From Pneumocystis sp. 'macacae' (lineage: Eukaryota > Ascomycota > Pneumocystomycetes > Pneumocystales > Pneumocystaceae): DNA of 36,041 bases. Positions within the stretch are counted from its first letter, which is position 1. Each line of letters opens with the position of its first letter. The translations under genes and the position numbers were made by a program. The stretch spans positions 1 to 36,041 of the forward strand of contig JABMLO010000017.1 of assembly GCA_018127085.1 (NCBI GenBank). Reading direction: 5' to 3'. Shown piece after piece: positions 20,210 through 33,100 of this stretch. The notes below the pieces were generated by a model. The model saw only the letters and a list, made by a program, of their open reading frames with translations, was not told the DNA's origin and ran no database searches.

Positions 20210-23200
20210 TTAAATCATAACAAAAATTCCTATTACCCATATAACAATATTCATTACTATCAAACTAGATATCTTTGTCCCCCTGCTCGGCACTTCCATA
20301 TCTGCTCCAGCTGTTTTTTGCCCTTTTGTTCGTATTTCTTCTGTTGTACATGGTACTGGTCTACATTGTTGTGTCGATGTTGTCAGTGAAGTGTGTATCT
20401 TTGTGGGCACCGATTTGCTCGTTACCCAAGTAGTCTTTGAATTGGCTTTTACGCACGTTCCATCTATCATTGTTATAGTAGACTTTGGCTTGCCATCCTT
20501 TACAATCACCAACTCTGTAGCCATTATAGTCGAGACAGACGTTTCTGTAGGAGAAACTGCTTTAGGTAATACAAACGTCTTGCAGTGCTCACGTATTTCC
20601 TTGCATGGATCACCAAACTTAGGACAATCATTCTCAAACGCACACTCTTCGATAAAATGATCACAGATATCCTTGGCCTCCAAATACAGTTCCATAACCA
20701 AAGACATCAGATCAAATGCGAGTCCATGACGCACAGATGACTCTATATCCAGATCGTCTCGACGTACAAGTTTGATGTAGGTAGTGACATTGCCACGTGA
20801 AGTAAGACGATAATGATTCTGCTTCCTATCTGCTATCTGGGGAAATCACTAAGAACAAGCCAGAATCGCTAGCGGCTTTCTCAGACTGCTTTTAATTTCT
20901 CCAAATTCAATTGTTTCTGTCTTTCAAGTCTTTAGCAACTTTATTTAGCTTAGCTGGCAAATTATTGCATAATATTTTCATCCATTTGACAAACTTAACG
21001 CAAATTTCACTCCTTATCTTAGCATTTTTATTATATTTTTGCATGAATCTTCAAAGAGTTTTATTTGACCGTGCTGAATTTCTACAGTAATCATTTAACC
21101 GCTTGCTACACGCATCTTTGTTTGTTAGAGAACCTTTATACTATACATGAGGACTTTCAATAAAGGAAGCTTGTTGCGAAACGTCTCACAGCTTTTTTTG
21201 AGCTTCACGCATTGCCCATCTTCGCCATTATCTTGTTTCAATTTATCCGGGCAATTCTTCATAAGTATATCTGCAGTATTTCTCCCAAAAGAAAGCAAAT
21301 ATTATCACTTTCTTTATTGTCTTTCGATTGCTTGACAACATCCTCGATTCCCATATTCTGTTCAAGTGCAGAGCAATGGTTCTGTACATCTTCACGCATT
21401 CTAGTACACGATTTGTAGTGAGATACACAGGTCAGACTAAACGAATTCATTTCTCTCATAAACCATCGAGGACACTTCATATCTAAATATCTTGTGCAGT
21501 TATCAACCGTTGCCAAAACGCCATTATTTTTTGCTCAATAAAGCATCTTTCAATTTCTGCTATAAGTTTTCTCAGATGAGCACAGCTTCTTTCAATGTAT
21601 TACAAAGGAGCATTCTGGTCTTCGAAATCTTTTTGATAAATTCTCGCACTTTTTTCTAAAACAATGCAGTCTTTTTCTTCCGGATAATCCCTCTTTTTAT
21701 CCAAAATAGACCGTAACTGGAGACTTCTTCTTTCGACATCTTCCATAAGTGCCTCACATGTTTCTTTTGGTCTCAAACACATTAAGAGTAAATTTATACT
21801 GTTATTTTTAACTTTTCGACATCTTTTATCAGTTTTTCCGCACATTTTTTATTCCCATTTAGATCATTCAAATTATGAAGCAGACCAAACAATTCTTCTT
21901 CTAATACTTCTTCTGCTAAATTATAAAGTTGAGCTCTATAATATGCCGCTTTTAGAACTCTACATGCATCCACGAAATCATTACCGCAATGTGATTGCAG
22001 GTAATAGCACTTTGAAATAAGATATGCGTAAGTGTTATCATAGACTAATTCAGACAGTCCACTTAACGTATAAAGCTTGTTTTTAGCTTCCAGCTGTTAT
22101 ATTAAAAAATCTTTTTTTCTTTGAGTTCTAATTCAAAAATCTGCATTCACCTTGCAGATCATTATTTATTTGTTCACATGCTTCAACATAGTTAATTTTA
22201 TTGCATAAATTTCTCAATGTCCTTGTTAAATACCTAAAAGTACAGTTTGCTGAATAATTAATACATCTTGTTGTCGTATTTTGATTTGAGTTTTTTAACA
22301 TGGTATGCTAATAATAAAAACGGTGAACTCCAAAAAACAAGGACTCAAAATTTAAAATACCTAGAGCCTCTACTTCAGCAAAAAGTTGATCAAGACTTAT
22401 TCTTTCTTGAAGTGTAGGGGAAAATTCTAATGGGTTAAAAAAATGACTACGGGAGAGGTATAAGACGTTCTTCTCTTTACAACGATTTTTAAGGTCTTTA
22501 CAATCCTGTATTATTGTTTTCATCCACAGTCTGGCGAGTGGAAATAACATTTTTCAAGCAAAGGTAGCAATCCTTTTCTAATTTATGAGTATTTTTAAAT
22601 AAAATTCCGATGTCTTTTTTAAAAAATTCACAGTTATCTTTTTTCTTAGCAACGAGAGTCTCACACGTATGTTTTTGATGGAAACAAGACCAGAGTAAAT
22701 AATAATTTTCCCTTATTAGCTTTGAACAAAAGTCTGGAATTTTTGCTTCACAGGCAGCTTGAGTTCTTAAGTTTTGGCTAAGAGCTCTTGAAAGAGTTTC
22801 ATAAGCTAGAGTTTGAAGTATATCTTTATGACATTGTTCATATAAAGCATCACAGAGAGAAAGAAAATCTGAAAAATCGTGGAAAACAATACATTGAACA
22901 TGAATATAATTACATTGAGAATTGCTTAAAACAATTTCTGAATTATTACGAACATTCAAAAAACTTTGAAGAAAATTCTTGGCTTTATCAGAATTGGTAG
23001 TAATTTTAGTTTTGAGATCAGTGCATTTTTTTTTTGCTTCCTGACAAAGCCCCTTTAATTCAGGATGCAAACTTTCTGGTTTCAGGCCAGCGTTTCCCAA
23101 ATCCTTGCAATATTCTCCTAACTTTTGTTCACATTGATTATTTGTTACATCTTTCCCCAAAATCAATGCCAAAATTCCTTCTTCACTGCATAAGAAACAT

Positions 23201-23401
23201 TAAATTTTGTACATTTTGTCCCTGTTTAAATGTTTTTATACCCTATTAAACCTGGTGACGTATATGGTGGGTCCAATGAACCAGATCTTTTATGAACAAA
23301 TTCTAAGAAAATTAAATAGGAAAAAAAAAAACGCGATACCAATATTTTTTCGAGAAAGCATGTGCTACGCCAAGAAACCCAGCTAACACAAATGTTTTCA
23401 T
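20210..23401 (-). pseudogene. Divergent MSG copy D with its own signal peptide and two introns
   Basis: The 5' end is an ATG at 23401 in a signal-peptide exon, two small introns and then the body. Body segments: ALILGKDVTNNQCEQKLGEYC (about 23170), CEAKIPDFCSKLIRENYY (22760), the PTLQERISLDQLFAEVEALG block (about 22400, equivalent to PTRP...AEE of the CRJE genes), LDKKRDYPEEKDCIVLEK (21700), CPRWFMREMN (21470), and a C-terminal 174-residue frame (20734-20210) with CDHFIEECAFENDCP, CRPVPCTTEE and a hydrophobic end, LIVMNIVIWVIGIFVMI. It keeps the MSG order but has a distinct sequence and tail, so it belongs to another MSG family. Regions 20740-21150 and 22080-22300 are badly broken. It may be a true pseudogene, or an error-rich reading of a gene. 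Confidence 0.72.
23186..23401 (-). other. Leader of copy D: signal exon, KR propeptide exon, two introns
   Basis: Exon 1 (23401-23340) reads MKTFVLAGFLGVAHAFS, a clear signal peptide. Intron 1 (23339-23303, 37 nt) runs GTATCG to TTCTTAG. Exon 2 (23302-23242) encodes FVHKRSGSLDPPYTSPGLIG, with a Lys-Arg kexin-type site. Intron 2 (23241-23186, 56 nt) runs GTATAA to TATGCAG and joins in frame to EEGILALILG. Exon 1 is 62 nt where the phase needs 61; copy F has exactly 61, so one extra A in the A-run is likely. Confidence 0.78.
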
Positions 23402-25199
23402 TTATAATGACAATAAGTAATAGCTTTCATAAAAATGCTTCATATTTGAGTAAAAACGTAGAAAGTGATTCTCGTTAAATATCGGATATACAATAAAATT
23501 ACTTGCTATACAATAAAAATAAATATTATTTCTTTTAGATTTAAACATTTCAACTTCTCATTCAGTTCCTATTTTCAGGCATATAAATTTTTATGAACTT
23601 TTTAAAATAGAATGAAAATTTTAAATGATATAATTTTATTACTAATAATTTAATATTTATAACTTTTATTACTTTTTTAATATTATTTCTTGTCTTTTTA
23701 ATGTATTTATAGACACATATATATTATAATTTTTATTTAGTTTAGCTTTACTAAATTTTATAAAATCTTTTAGAAATATAGATAAAATTTTCATTATTTA
23801 TTTTTTATTCAAAATTATTTCATGTATTTAATTATCCATGGTTCATTTTATTCATTTTGTACATTTGGTTTTGAGTTAAAACCCAAGTTTAAAGCTGTCC
23901 AGATGATATTGTTTCATATTTTTTTAAATATATTGTTTATTTTTTTTGCTTTTATAGATTTCAAATTATAAAAATATTAATTTAAATACTAATAATTGTT
24001 GTTTTTGAATTTTATTGATTTCTTCATATGCTTTAGTTTTAATCTATATTTTTATTTTTATAAATTATTTGATATTTTATATGTTAATCTTCCTAAAGTT
24101 AAGATTTTAGGTATTGTCATAATATAAAATATTCTATCTTATGAACCATCATCTTACATATCTTATATTTTTTAGAATGATAACTATAGATATATCTACA
24201 AAGTTTTTCATAAAATTAAAATGCATTATAATATATATAAAATTAAAAAACAAATCATATAATGATTGATCTTTAAAATATGCTCTGTATTTTTTTATGC
24301 CTGAATTTCTTTGTGGATAAAGTGGGGTAAACGCAGGGTAAATGTAAACATGAAGAAATGAAAATGCAATATAAAAAGGCATGAATAAAGAGAGTAATTA
24401 TGTGAAGAGTATAGAGTAATTGCATAAAAAAGATGTGCATTTTTATAACATATTTTATATTCATTCAAAAGAAACTTTTAAATTTTCATCAAGAAACGCT
24501 TTTATTGATTAGAACAAGTTTGAGAAATTAGCTTCAAATGAATTCTGTTATCTAGAACTTTCTGAATACAGTAGCATTTAAAATTTTGTTAGTTTTTATA
24601 CTTAAAAATAGCTTTTTTAACTTTAAAAAGTAGAGTGTGATTCTAGATTATATTTATGATAAAAAGAAACAAGTTTAATAGAAACCGTTATGAATCAACC
24701 CTGTTTTGGTAAGTAATTAAATTCCGACTTAGTTTTTTTCACAAGATAATTGTTTTGTTTTAAATGTTCATATTTTATTGTATTTTTTGAAGAATTTGCC
24801 TCTTGAGTTGTTAAATTAAAAAGCAACAAATAATCCCTTCAGTAACATTACTAAAATCATGCTCCGCTAAAAAGTAAAAAAAAAAAACCAAATTGTATTC
24901 GATTTAAAGGAGATAGCTCATCCTTTCAAGATAAAACCTGATCAAGTTTAGAATCAAATTGACTTCATAAGTGTAGGCTTTTTTAGGCTTATAGCCATTA
25001 AGACATGTTTTTCGTAATGTTGTGCAATTGTAATTAAGATCTCTAAAATAGTAGATAAACTATTACATTCTGAAAAATAATATGCACATCCTGTTAAAGC
25101 ACGATTCCCCCATCTATATAGTTGAAGCTCCATACTAAATCTTTGTGTCTCCAGGAAAAATCATAAAGTAATCTTGTAAATGGGTCACTGATGGAAGTG
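23402..25199. other. AT-rich spacer with an orphan G-run module
   Basis: About 1.8 kb of very AT-rich DNA with no credible gene. At about 24310-24345 the text TGGGGTAAACGCAGGGTAAATG, followed by ATGAAAATGCAATATAAAAAGG, is a decayed copy of the spacer module found between MSG copies A, B and C. No CRJE follows it on the left side, so it is a leftover of an older MSG spacer. Confidence 0.6.
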
Positions 25200-26015
25200 T
25201 GGGGGAGGGGTATTTGAGGTGGGACGTAAGCACCATCTAAAAAAATATTTCATTATTTGCTCAAATTTGGCACATGCATTTTCAATAGGTTTATCTACGT
25301 TAGACCAGCTGGTCGATTCATTTTCAAAATAAAAACATCTAAATCAAGGGATGGTGATTCTTTGAGTTTCTTCCGAAAACTATTCAAGTTGGACCTTTTT
25401 TGCACCCACTCATGGCATAAAGCCCTTAGATTAACATATATATCTTTACCAGAACAAATACGTCCAAGATACTTTCTTGTTCTGCCAGTGAGAAAACCCT
25501 CTTGAGTGTGTTTCTACATGCATTATCATTTTTCAAAAATTCCCAGTAAGCGCCCTCAAAAAGTATCCTCTGCTACCTCCTCACGCTTCTCTTAACAACT
25601 GATTTTTAATTCAATATATTTATCTTTAAGTTCATTAGGGGGCTTCTTCCAAAAACAGACATTGCCCATTAGTCTTTTTAAAATTCTCATATGTCAATGC
25701 TGAAATAGCTTTTCAGGTACTTTATCAAGTTCCGCTTTAAATTTAGTAGATTTTGCCAGAATATTAGTTTTCAATCCTCTGCATTTTTGTGCTGTAGTAT
25801 CTTCTTTACGTTTCTTTCAGTTTTGGATAAACATTAATATTTTCATCTATTTCTTTCAAGATTTTGCAGTATTTTTTAAGTCTTGTTTTACATTTTTTAT
25901 CTGTATTATCTATTTCTTCTTTTAAAATTAAAGCCAAAAGAATCTCTTGATCATCATATACTTCTTCAGTGCTTGTGCACATTTCTCAACCGCATGTGCC
26001 ACCACCCCGTGTTAG
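25200..26015 (-). pseudogene. Decayed 5' fragment of a CRJE-type MSG gene, copy E
   Basis: At about 26015 the frame GVVAHAVEKCAQAL is a mutated CRJE; compare GVARAVKRR in copy A. Downstream on the minus strand are broken MSG segments: LALILKEEID, CKTRLKKYCKIL, KREEVAED, LRALCHEWVQKRSN and CFYFENESTSW, the last matching the CYFYEK position of intact copies. After about 800 bp MSG similarity stops, so the 3' three-quarters are missing. Several C-to-T and G-to-A changes fall at former CpG sites of the junction element. Frames are broken many times. Confidence 0.65.
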
Positions 26016-27069
26016 ATCTTAAAGAACAGGTAACGTACTTGGCTTCTATTTTCATGTGCAGTTGTTCTAATATCAAGTTTATGAAGTGTACTTTTGCTTA
26101 GTCATTTCAACTGCTTTGTACGTTCTTTCTGAAGTATAAATATGATTTAAGAATTCTACTTGCAACAAAAATATGCATTGAATCTTTGTTTTTAAAAAGG
26201 TTCCTGAAACAATGTGAAATTCTTTTTAATACATGTGATACGTTGTTGTAAATTCTGAAAACGAGTCAAAAATATGAATCGGTTTGTATTTTGAAGAAAT
26301 AAGGTTTCTCTAAAATGCAAGCTTTTCTTTTTTTAAAAGGTTTGACTTTCTAGTGCATTTTAAAAAAAATAAAAATACGTAATAGAAATTTAGGAAAATA
26401 AATGTTATTTTTAAATGATATTTTTAAATGTTATTTTTAAATGATATTTTAAATGATATTTTTTAAAATATGTCTGCTTTTTTTAAATTAAATACATGAT
26501 TATATTTCCCATATTCAATACATGCTAATTCGTCTTGCAAATATTCTTTTTAAACTCATTAAATTTTCTTTATCAAATGATTAAACAGTGCTAGTAAAAA
26601 CTCATTCAATAATACTAATAAACCCTATTTTAAATATATTTATGTAGTTATCCTATAAATTTAAATACAAAGTTTTCCGTAAAATTTGATAAAATACTTG
26701 ATGATTGTATTCCTCATGTCATTTTTATATTAACTATTTTAAAAGGTATCATCTATGGCTTCTGCCTTAATTGTCGATTGCGTTTTAAAAAATATCCTTA
26801 GGATAAATATTATATGAATGGATAGAAAACAAATTATGAAAGTACAACAAATACAAGTTGATTGGATAAAAAAATATAGGTGAGTGTGATTCAAAGTGCA
26901 TGATGAATTGTTGAAGTCATTTCTTCAGTTCTTATTTTTATTCTCTTGTTTTATTCTTTTGCTCATATATATATATATTCTTTTTTTAGATCCTATCAAT
27001 TTCAAACATCCAGTCTCCTAAACCCTAATTGCCTTAAAATGTATACTCTGCTTTAAATTCTGTTTATTT
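26016..27069. other. AT-rich spacer between E and F
   Basis: About 1 kb of AT-rich DNA. The first ~80 bases upstream of E (TCTTAAAGAACAGGTAACG and TGGCTTCTATTTTCAT) resemble the sequence upstream of the copy C CRJE, so E and C probably share a 5' end type. Apart from the repeat at 26401 I see nothing else. Confidence 0.55.
26401..26465. repeat. Short AT tandem repeat, ~15-bp unit
   Basis: Four to five imperfect units alternate AATGTTATTTTTAA and ATGATATTTTTAA, shortening to ATGATATTTTAA. A simple sequence array with no apparent function. Confidence 0.7.
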
Positions 27070-30000
27070 TAAATTATAGCTGGAAATAATCATTATAAAT
27101 ATTGCTCCTTTTTAGACTCCATCCAGTCATCCTCAATCCTTGACTTGTATATTTCCCCTGTTTCGCCTTCTGTTGTACACTTCGTAGGCTTGTATTTTTC
27201 TGTTGTTAAGAATACTAGTGATGTTAGTATGGATGTATGTGTGAATATAGCAGTATTTGTTAATGTATGTAATCCATGTATTTATCGTATGAGTCAATGT
27301 ACATTGTGTTTCTTTTACTACTTCTGTTGTTTGTGTTTTTATTGTAATAACTGTTGTATTTTGAATCACTGTTACTCTTTCAGAATTTATTTTTTAATGG
27401 CTTTAGCTCTAAACAAACTTTTCTATTTCCTCGCATAGACTTTCTGTTTTACATTCTTTTTTGAACTCACATCCTTTGTTGAATCCTGACATATTCAATT
27501 TCACATAAAGATCAAATGCTTTTTTTCTACCAATTCAAACGTCTTTGATAGAAAATCAAGTTTTGCTAAGTCATCTTCTGCCATACTTGTCTCTATACTT
27601 TTTCTTAAGTTTAGATTGCAGTGTATTTTTTGTACTATTAGATATACTAGATGTAACTTCATTTATTGATCTATTATTTGATGTCAATAAAACAAGATTC
27701 ATCGTATTCATTTTTTCTGCTTTCTCCCTAATACTCATGAATGCCTTGTTTTTTTGCTAATATGTCTTTATTTCTCTAAGCTCATTTTTAATTTTAGACA
27801 TTTTCTTCTATTCGATTAGAAGTTTTTACAGAATTCTTTTTCTGACTTCAGTATTATTTTTAGTATTAGTAGTATTGGTACATAGATCTTCAAGTTCAAT
27901 AGTCTTATTAGTCAATTGTATACAATATTTGTCAAGCATTGTCATGCAATCATTATCGTTTGATAAGCTACCCTTGAATTTATCAATTAATTTGTCTCCT
28001 AATTTTTTCTTCTCAAGGAATAATGCGCATTTATCATTAATTTTTGCACTCTCCATCACATGTTTCTTTTCTTTCTAATTCTTTGCAATTTGGCATAAGC
28101 TTTGCACAATATGAGTCCAACGTTCACATATTTCTTCCGCTCCATCACCATTTATTTTATCAAAATATTCATGGTTTTTAATATGTTCTTCTAATATAGT
28201 ACAGTTAGATTTGACATTTCTTGTGATCTTTTTTTACAGGCAAGCTCTAAAAGCGAAACATGCAGAAGAAAACTTTGTCATTTCCCTTCTCAAGCCATTT
28301 ATTACATCGTTTTTTAGCCTCTTTCATACAGCTATTTTCATCCTTCAAATATCCTTTATTTTCTTCTAATAATTCCTTCTCTAATTGTTCTATACTTCTC
28401 AATCGATTGCAGTGCTGATCTAATGCATAACATAGCCATTCAATTTTTTTTGAATCTTGTTTTAAATCTTCGCACTTTCCTCTAATTCTTCGCAATCGTT
28501 TTTCGTTGGATAAAGTCGTTTCTCATTGAAATCTTCTCGAAAGCAATTGCCCTCATTCTTAAATCTGTAGAAACCGTAAGCGCTGTTCTTTTTTGGGTCC
28601 AGGCATAACATAAATAGTTCATTGCTCCATTCTTTAAGATCTGTACAAACCTTTACTAACTCTTTCTGAAGTGCTTTCAACCATGTTGCATTTGATCCAT
28701 GCAACATTCCTCACGCATCCTTGCAAAACTTGATTTGCTAATCCTTCAAGCCCTTTTTATAACATGCTGTTTTAGATTATTACACTTTTGCTTAATAGAA
28801 GAATAACTTTCAAAATAAAAACATTCTGACAGAAGTTTTGCACAATCCTTTTCACTAAAAATGTCTTCAACCCATACAAGTCAGTAGATTTTTTTTAAAT
28901 TACTTGTAAAGAGAACAGTGTCTATCTTTTTAAAATAATTTGAGCACGTGTTTTCAAATCCTTTTCAAATGTTCTACATAATTCATTTTTTTTATCTTTT
29001 ACAGTATTTCCATTACAAAAGCTTTTAAAATTCATATAGTTCTAGAACCATTACAAATTCGCTCAAAGAGATTATTGCATAAATCTTCAAAATTAGTGAC
29101 AGAATAATTTATACTATAAACAAATAATGTTATAAGAGCAATTAGATCCTTTGTTAATGATTTTTTTTAATATAAATTCCATCTGATATTGCTTCTTCAT
29201 AAAAGCTTTTTATACCTATTTTTCTACTAATGTAATATCGAGTCTCATAGGATTAAATTCTGAGCCTGGTATGGAATAAATGAGTCCCTGTTTTTCACAT
29301 CTATTTTTCAATTCATCGCAATCTGATTTTATTTGATTATTACAGTTCTTCCAATGAAAATGGCATTGTTCAAGTAATAAAAAACACTTTGAGTAATATT
29401 TTTTCGGATATAAGTTTTATTTCTTTTTCAATGAGTCGCATCTTTCTCTTGCTTCCTTTTTTTAATACAATGCATATATTACCTAAATTAAAGCATTTAA
29501 GCATTAGCTCATCACTTTCTTTGACTTAATTCCACACAAACTTCTTTAAGCTTTTCTTCGCATTTAGCTTCAAGACTCCGTTAAGCGCCCTTAAAAATTT
29601 CCTTTGCTATCGTGTCACGTTTATCTTGATAGCATCTGTTTTTTAGTATAATGCATTCTTTTATAAGATTAGGACATGCCCCTTCCAGAAATAGGCATTT
29701 TGTTCATTTTCCTTACATTGATCATATGATGGAAAGTGCAAATTAGTTAGCTTTGCTTCAAAAGCAGTACAATTTTTTGTAAATTCGTTTTTAGATTTTC
29801 GCATTTTTCTTTTTTATTCTTGTATTGTCTTTGCATATTTTTTTCACCTTCGAATGTACTTTATCAAGATCTGGATCAATCTCTTCTAAGTCTTTGCAAT
29901 ATTTTTGAGCCCTGTTTCACATTTTCCATTATTTATATCCTTTTTAAAATTATAGCTAAAATATTTTCTTCACTATATACAAAAAAATGCATTAATTCTA

Positions 30001-30185
30001 GAATTCGTTGTATTATTTAAAAGTTTTATACCTTATTGAATCTAACAAGTTTAATGATGAGTGTGATAAAGCAGATTTTTATAAATATATTCTAAAAAAT
30101 TAAAAAAAAAAAGAAAATAAATACCAATATTTCTTGAGAAAACATGTTTTATCCCAAGAAATTCAGCTAATATGAATAACTTCAT
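27070..30185 (-). pseudogene. AT-rich decayed MSG copy F with signal exon and two introns
   Basis: Spans a full MSG length of about 3.1 kb. After the leader the body reads EENILAIILK, CETGLKKYCKDLEEIDPDLD, HSKVKKICKDNTR, then further MSG segments: YPTKNDCEELEE (about 28510), CYALDQHCNRLRSIEQLEKE (28410), SLSNDNDCMTMLDKYCIQL (27950), and a C-terminal remnant around 27370-27070 with GNIQVKD and GAIFIMIIS, close to the GVLLGMVIS end of the CRJE genes. The body is most like copy B, while the 5' end is like copy D. It has many frame breaks and very AT-rich codons. Some breaks are single bases missing from A/T runs and may be sequence errors; overall it is probably a relic. Confidence 0.68.
29973..30185 (-). 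other. Leader of copy F: signal exon and two introns
   Basis: Exon 1 (30185-30125, 61 nt) encodes MKLFILAEFLGIKHVFSRNI. Intron 1 (30124-30092, 33 nt) runs GTATTT to TTTTTAG. Exon 2 (30091-30032) becomes an open frame ending in LLDSI if one A is added to its A-run, with KK where copy D has KR. Intron 2 (30031-29973, 59 nt) runs GTATAA to TATATAG and joins to EENILAIIL. Intron positions and phases match copy D. Confidence 0.72.
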
Positions 30186-33100
30186 TTATAATTACAAGAA
30201 TAAATAGTTATAAAAAATATTCCATATTTGAACAAAAAATGTGAAACTTCGAAAATGAATATCATAACAATCATAAATTAATGGACATATAATAAATAAA
30301 GAAATAAATACCGTTCTCTATTATACCTATATTTATTAATCTTTTTAAGGAGTTTATAGTTTGATTTTAAATTTTATAAAAATATTTTTAAAATATAATG
30401 AAACTTTTTTAAAAAATATATTTTATTAGTAATAATTTTACAATTTTTTTATCTCTTAATATTCTATTGTTTTTATTTTTATTATTTTTTATATATATGA
30501 ATATTATTTCTTTGATTTCATTTTTTAACTCGTTTTAGTAGTTTTTTTCATAAAACTTTATAAAAAGTATAATCAAAATTTTTACTGATTATTTTTTTAT
30601 TTAAAATTATTTAATATATTTATTTGTTTTTATTCATTTCTAATATTTGATTTTATTGAATTAAAATGTAAATTCAAACTTATTTAGATAATATTCTTTC
30701 GTATTTCTTTTAAGCTTTTGCAATTTTTTTCTAGTTCAATTTGAATTATAAAATATTTTATTAAATAATAATAACAATAATTTCTAAGATTTATTTATGT
30801 TTTATGTATTTATTAGCTTTAGATTTTAAAATTTCTCTTTTATTTATATAGATTTTTTGTATTTTTATATTTAAATTTTAATATATTTTAATAATTTTAA
30901 GAAACTTTTCAATTTTCGTATTAATTTTCTTGTTTTAAAATTGTTTAATCTTAAAAAATTATATGTAACTTGTTTTTATAAAATTTAGTTTTTTCTTGTT
31001 TTTTCCGTATAATATATTAAACATTTTAAAAAAGTTATATTTCTATTGATTTTTATTTAATCATTACCTAAAGGCTTAATATTTAGAAGTTTAAAATATT
31101 TTAATTTTTTGATTATTTAATATGTTTTCAAAATATAAAAATAGTTTGCTTTTAAAATTTAACTGGTTTAAAAATAATATTAATTTATAAAGAATTTGAT
31201 ATATTTTATTTCTTAAAAAGTTAATAATTTCCTAAAATAAACAAGTTAATTGATATATTTTAGTTAATATATTTAATTATATCTAAACTTCTATAATATA
31301 ATTTAATAAAAAGATAAATTACTTTCTGAATTGAAACCATAAAATATTTATGTTTTGAAAAATTGAAATCTGTTAATTTTACATATATGATTTGGTTGTT
31401 TTTTAATTTTATTTTAAAAACATTAAATAAACTCATTCTTATGAATGCTTATTTGTACAATTATTTTTTAAAAAATGTTTCATAAAAATATTAGTGAATA
31501 GATATTGTTTTAATTTTTAAATAATTATTAGAAATATTGTTAATATTCCATAGTTTTTTGATTGAGTTTTATTCTTTGGAATTTTTTATTTTGGATAAAT
31601 AACCTTTCATGATAAATGAATAATATCTATATCTAGATTTTTAATAGATGTATTAATATTAATAAACATATCATGTCATGCAACTTTGATTACAAGTTAG
31701 ACTTAATGTAATCAATGAATTTATAATCAATAAACTTAACATAGATTTGGTAAAATTTTTATTTGGTAAATCTAATAGTTTTAGTAGTTACTGCAATGAT
31801 AATGCTAATAAAGATTTTACTTTAAACACTATTATTTCAATAATTCCTAATTAGAAAAAAAGTTATTACATATAATAATAATTTTAATTTATTAATTTAT
31901 AAATTTCTGAAGAAACTGTTTACCTTAACTTCATTGATATTCTATTAAATGTTCAGCACAATAGTATTAATGTTTATACATAATATATTCTTTGTTTTGT
32001 TTTGTAATGAATTTTTTAGATTTATTGGTTGGTTTTATATAGTAATAAATAATTATCTTAATAAATATTTTGATTAAATTATTAAATTTATTATTTTAAA
32101 TTGAAATATTGTTACAGTTTTTTTCTAGTTTAAAAAATATTAGAGCTAAAAAAGAATTTTTATGTATTCTAGAATAATAAATAAAATAAAAAATAGTTGT
32201 AAGTAGTAGAAACGAAAGAACTATTGAAAAATTAATAATATAATAAATAGTGAGATAATCATTTATATGAAAATCTAATTTAAAATATATTTCTTATTAA
32301 TTGATATATATGTTGTCTAGAACTTTATGAACAGAATTTATTGAGATAATTAGTTTTACTTTTCTAATTTCAGAGACCTTTTAAATATATTCAATATTTG
32401 TTTCGTTTATATTAGAAATTTCATTGTAGAAAGTAAAAAAATAATTTCGAAGTATGATCCTAGATTTAGTTATATTTTTCTCTCAATTTTTTTATATGTA
32501 TTATGAATAATTTTCGTAATTGTTATTTTTAAGATGTCTAATTTAATATTTTGATAATTGTACGTTAAATTTTAGATGTCGCTTTTAAAGATATTTATTA
32601 GTATAACTACAACTCTAGTAAATAAGATTGCATTTTTCAAATAAATTTTCTTAAAATTATTTAGAGTTATATATTGAAGAATTGTAATAACTTTTGTTAC
32701 TTACTTTCCATTTAAATTCTTCTTTAGAACTAAATATATAATCATTTATAGTTAGTTGATAACAAATATGTATTTTTACATGTATTATAATAAATAATTA
32801 ATATATCTACTAAAAAAAGTATTTTGAGATATTTTTAAATTCATTATTTAAAGAAAAATATAGATACCATTGAAATTTACTAGGTTTTCTAAAATCTTTC
32901 AAAAATAATAATTTTTAAACTTAGAGATTAACTTTAAATAAGAAAACATTCACTATTATCAAACTTATCATTATATAGGGTTTAATATGTTTCAAATAGG
33001 TTTTTGAAAGATTTTTATCTAATACATTTTTAGTCATACATTTATTTGATTTTTAACTAAAAATTAGCAATTAATATATTTCAGAAATACAATCATTACT

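Noticed and set aside
25257..25505. Plus-strand open frame of 82 codons
   Set aside because: The opposite strand reads as MSG segments (CFYFENESTSW), so this is the antisense of copy E.
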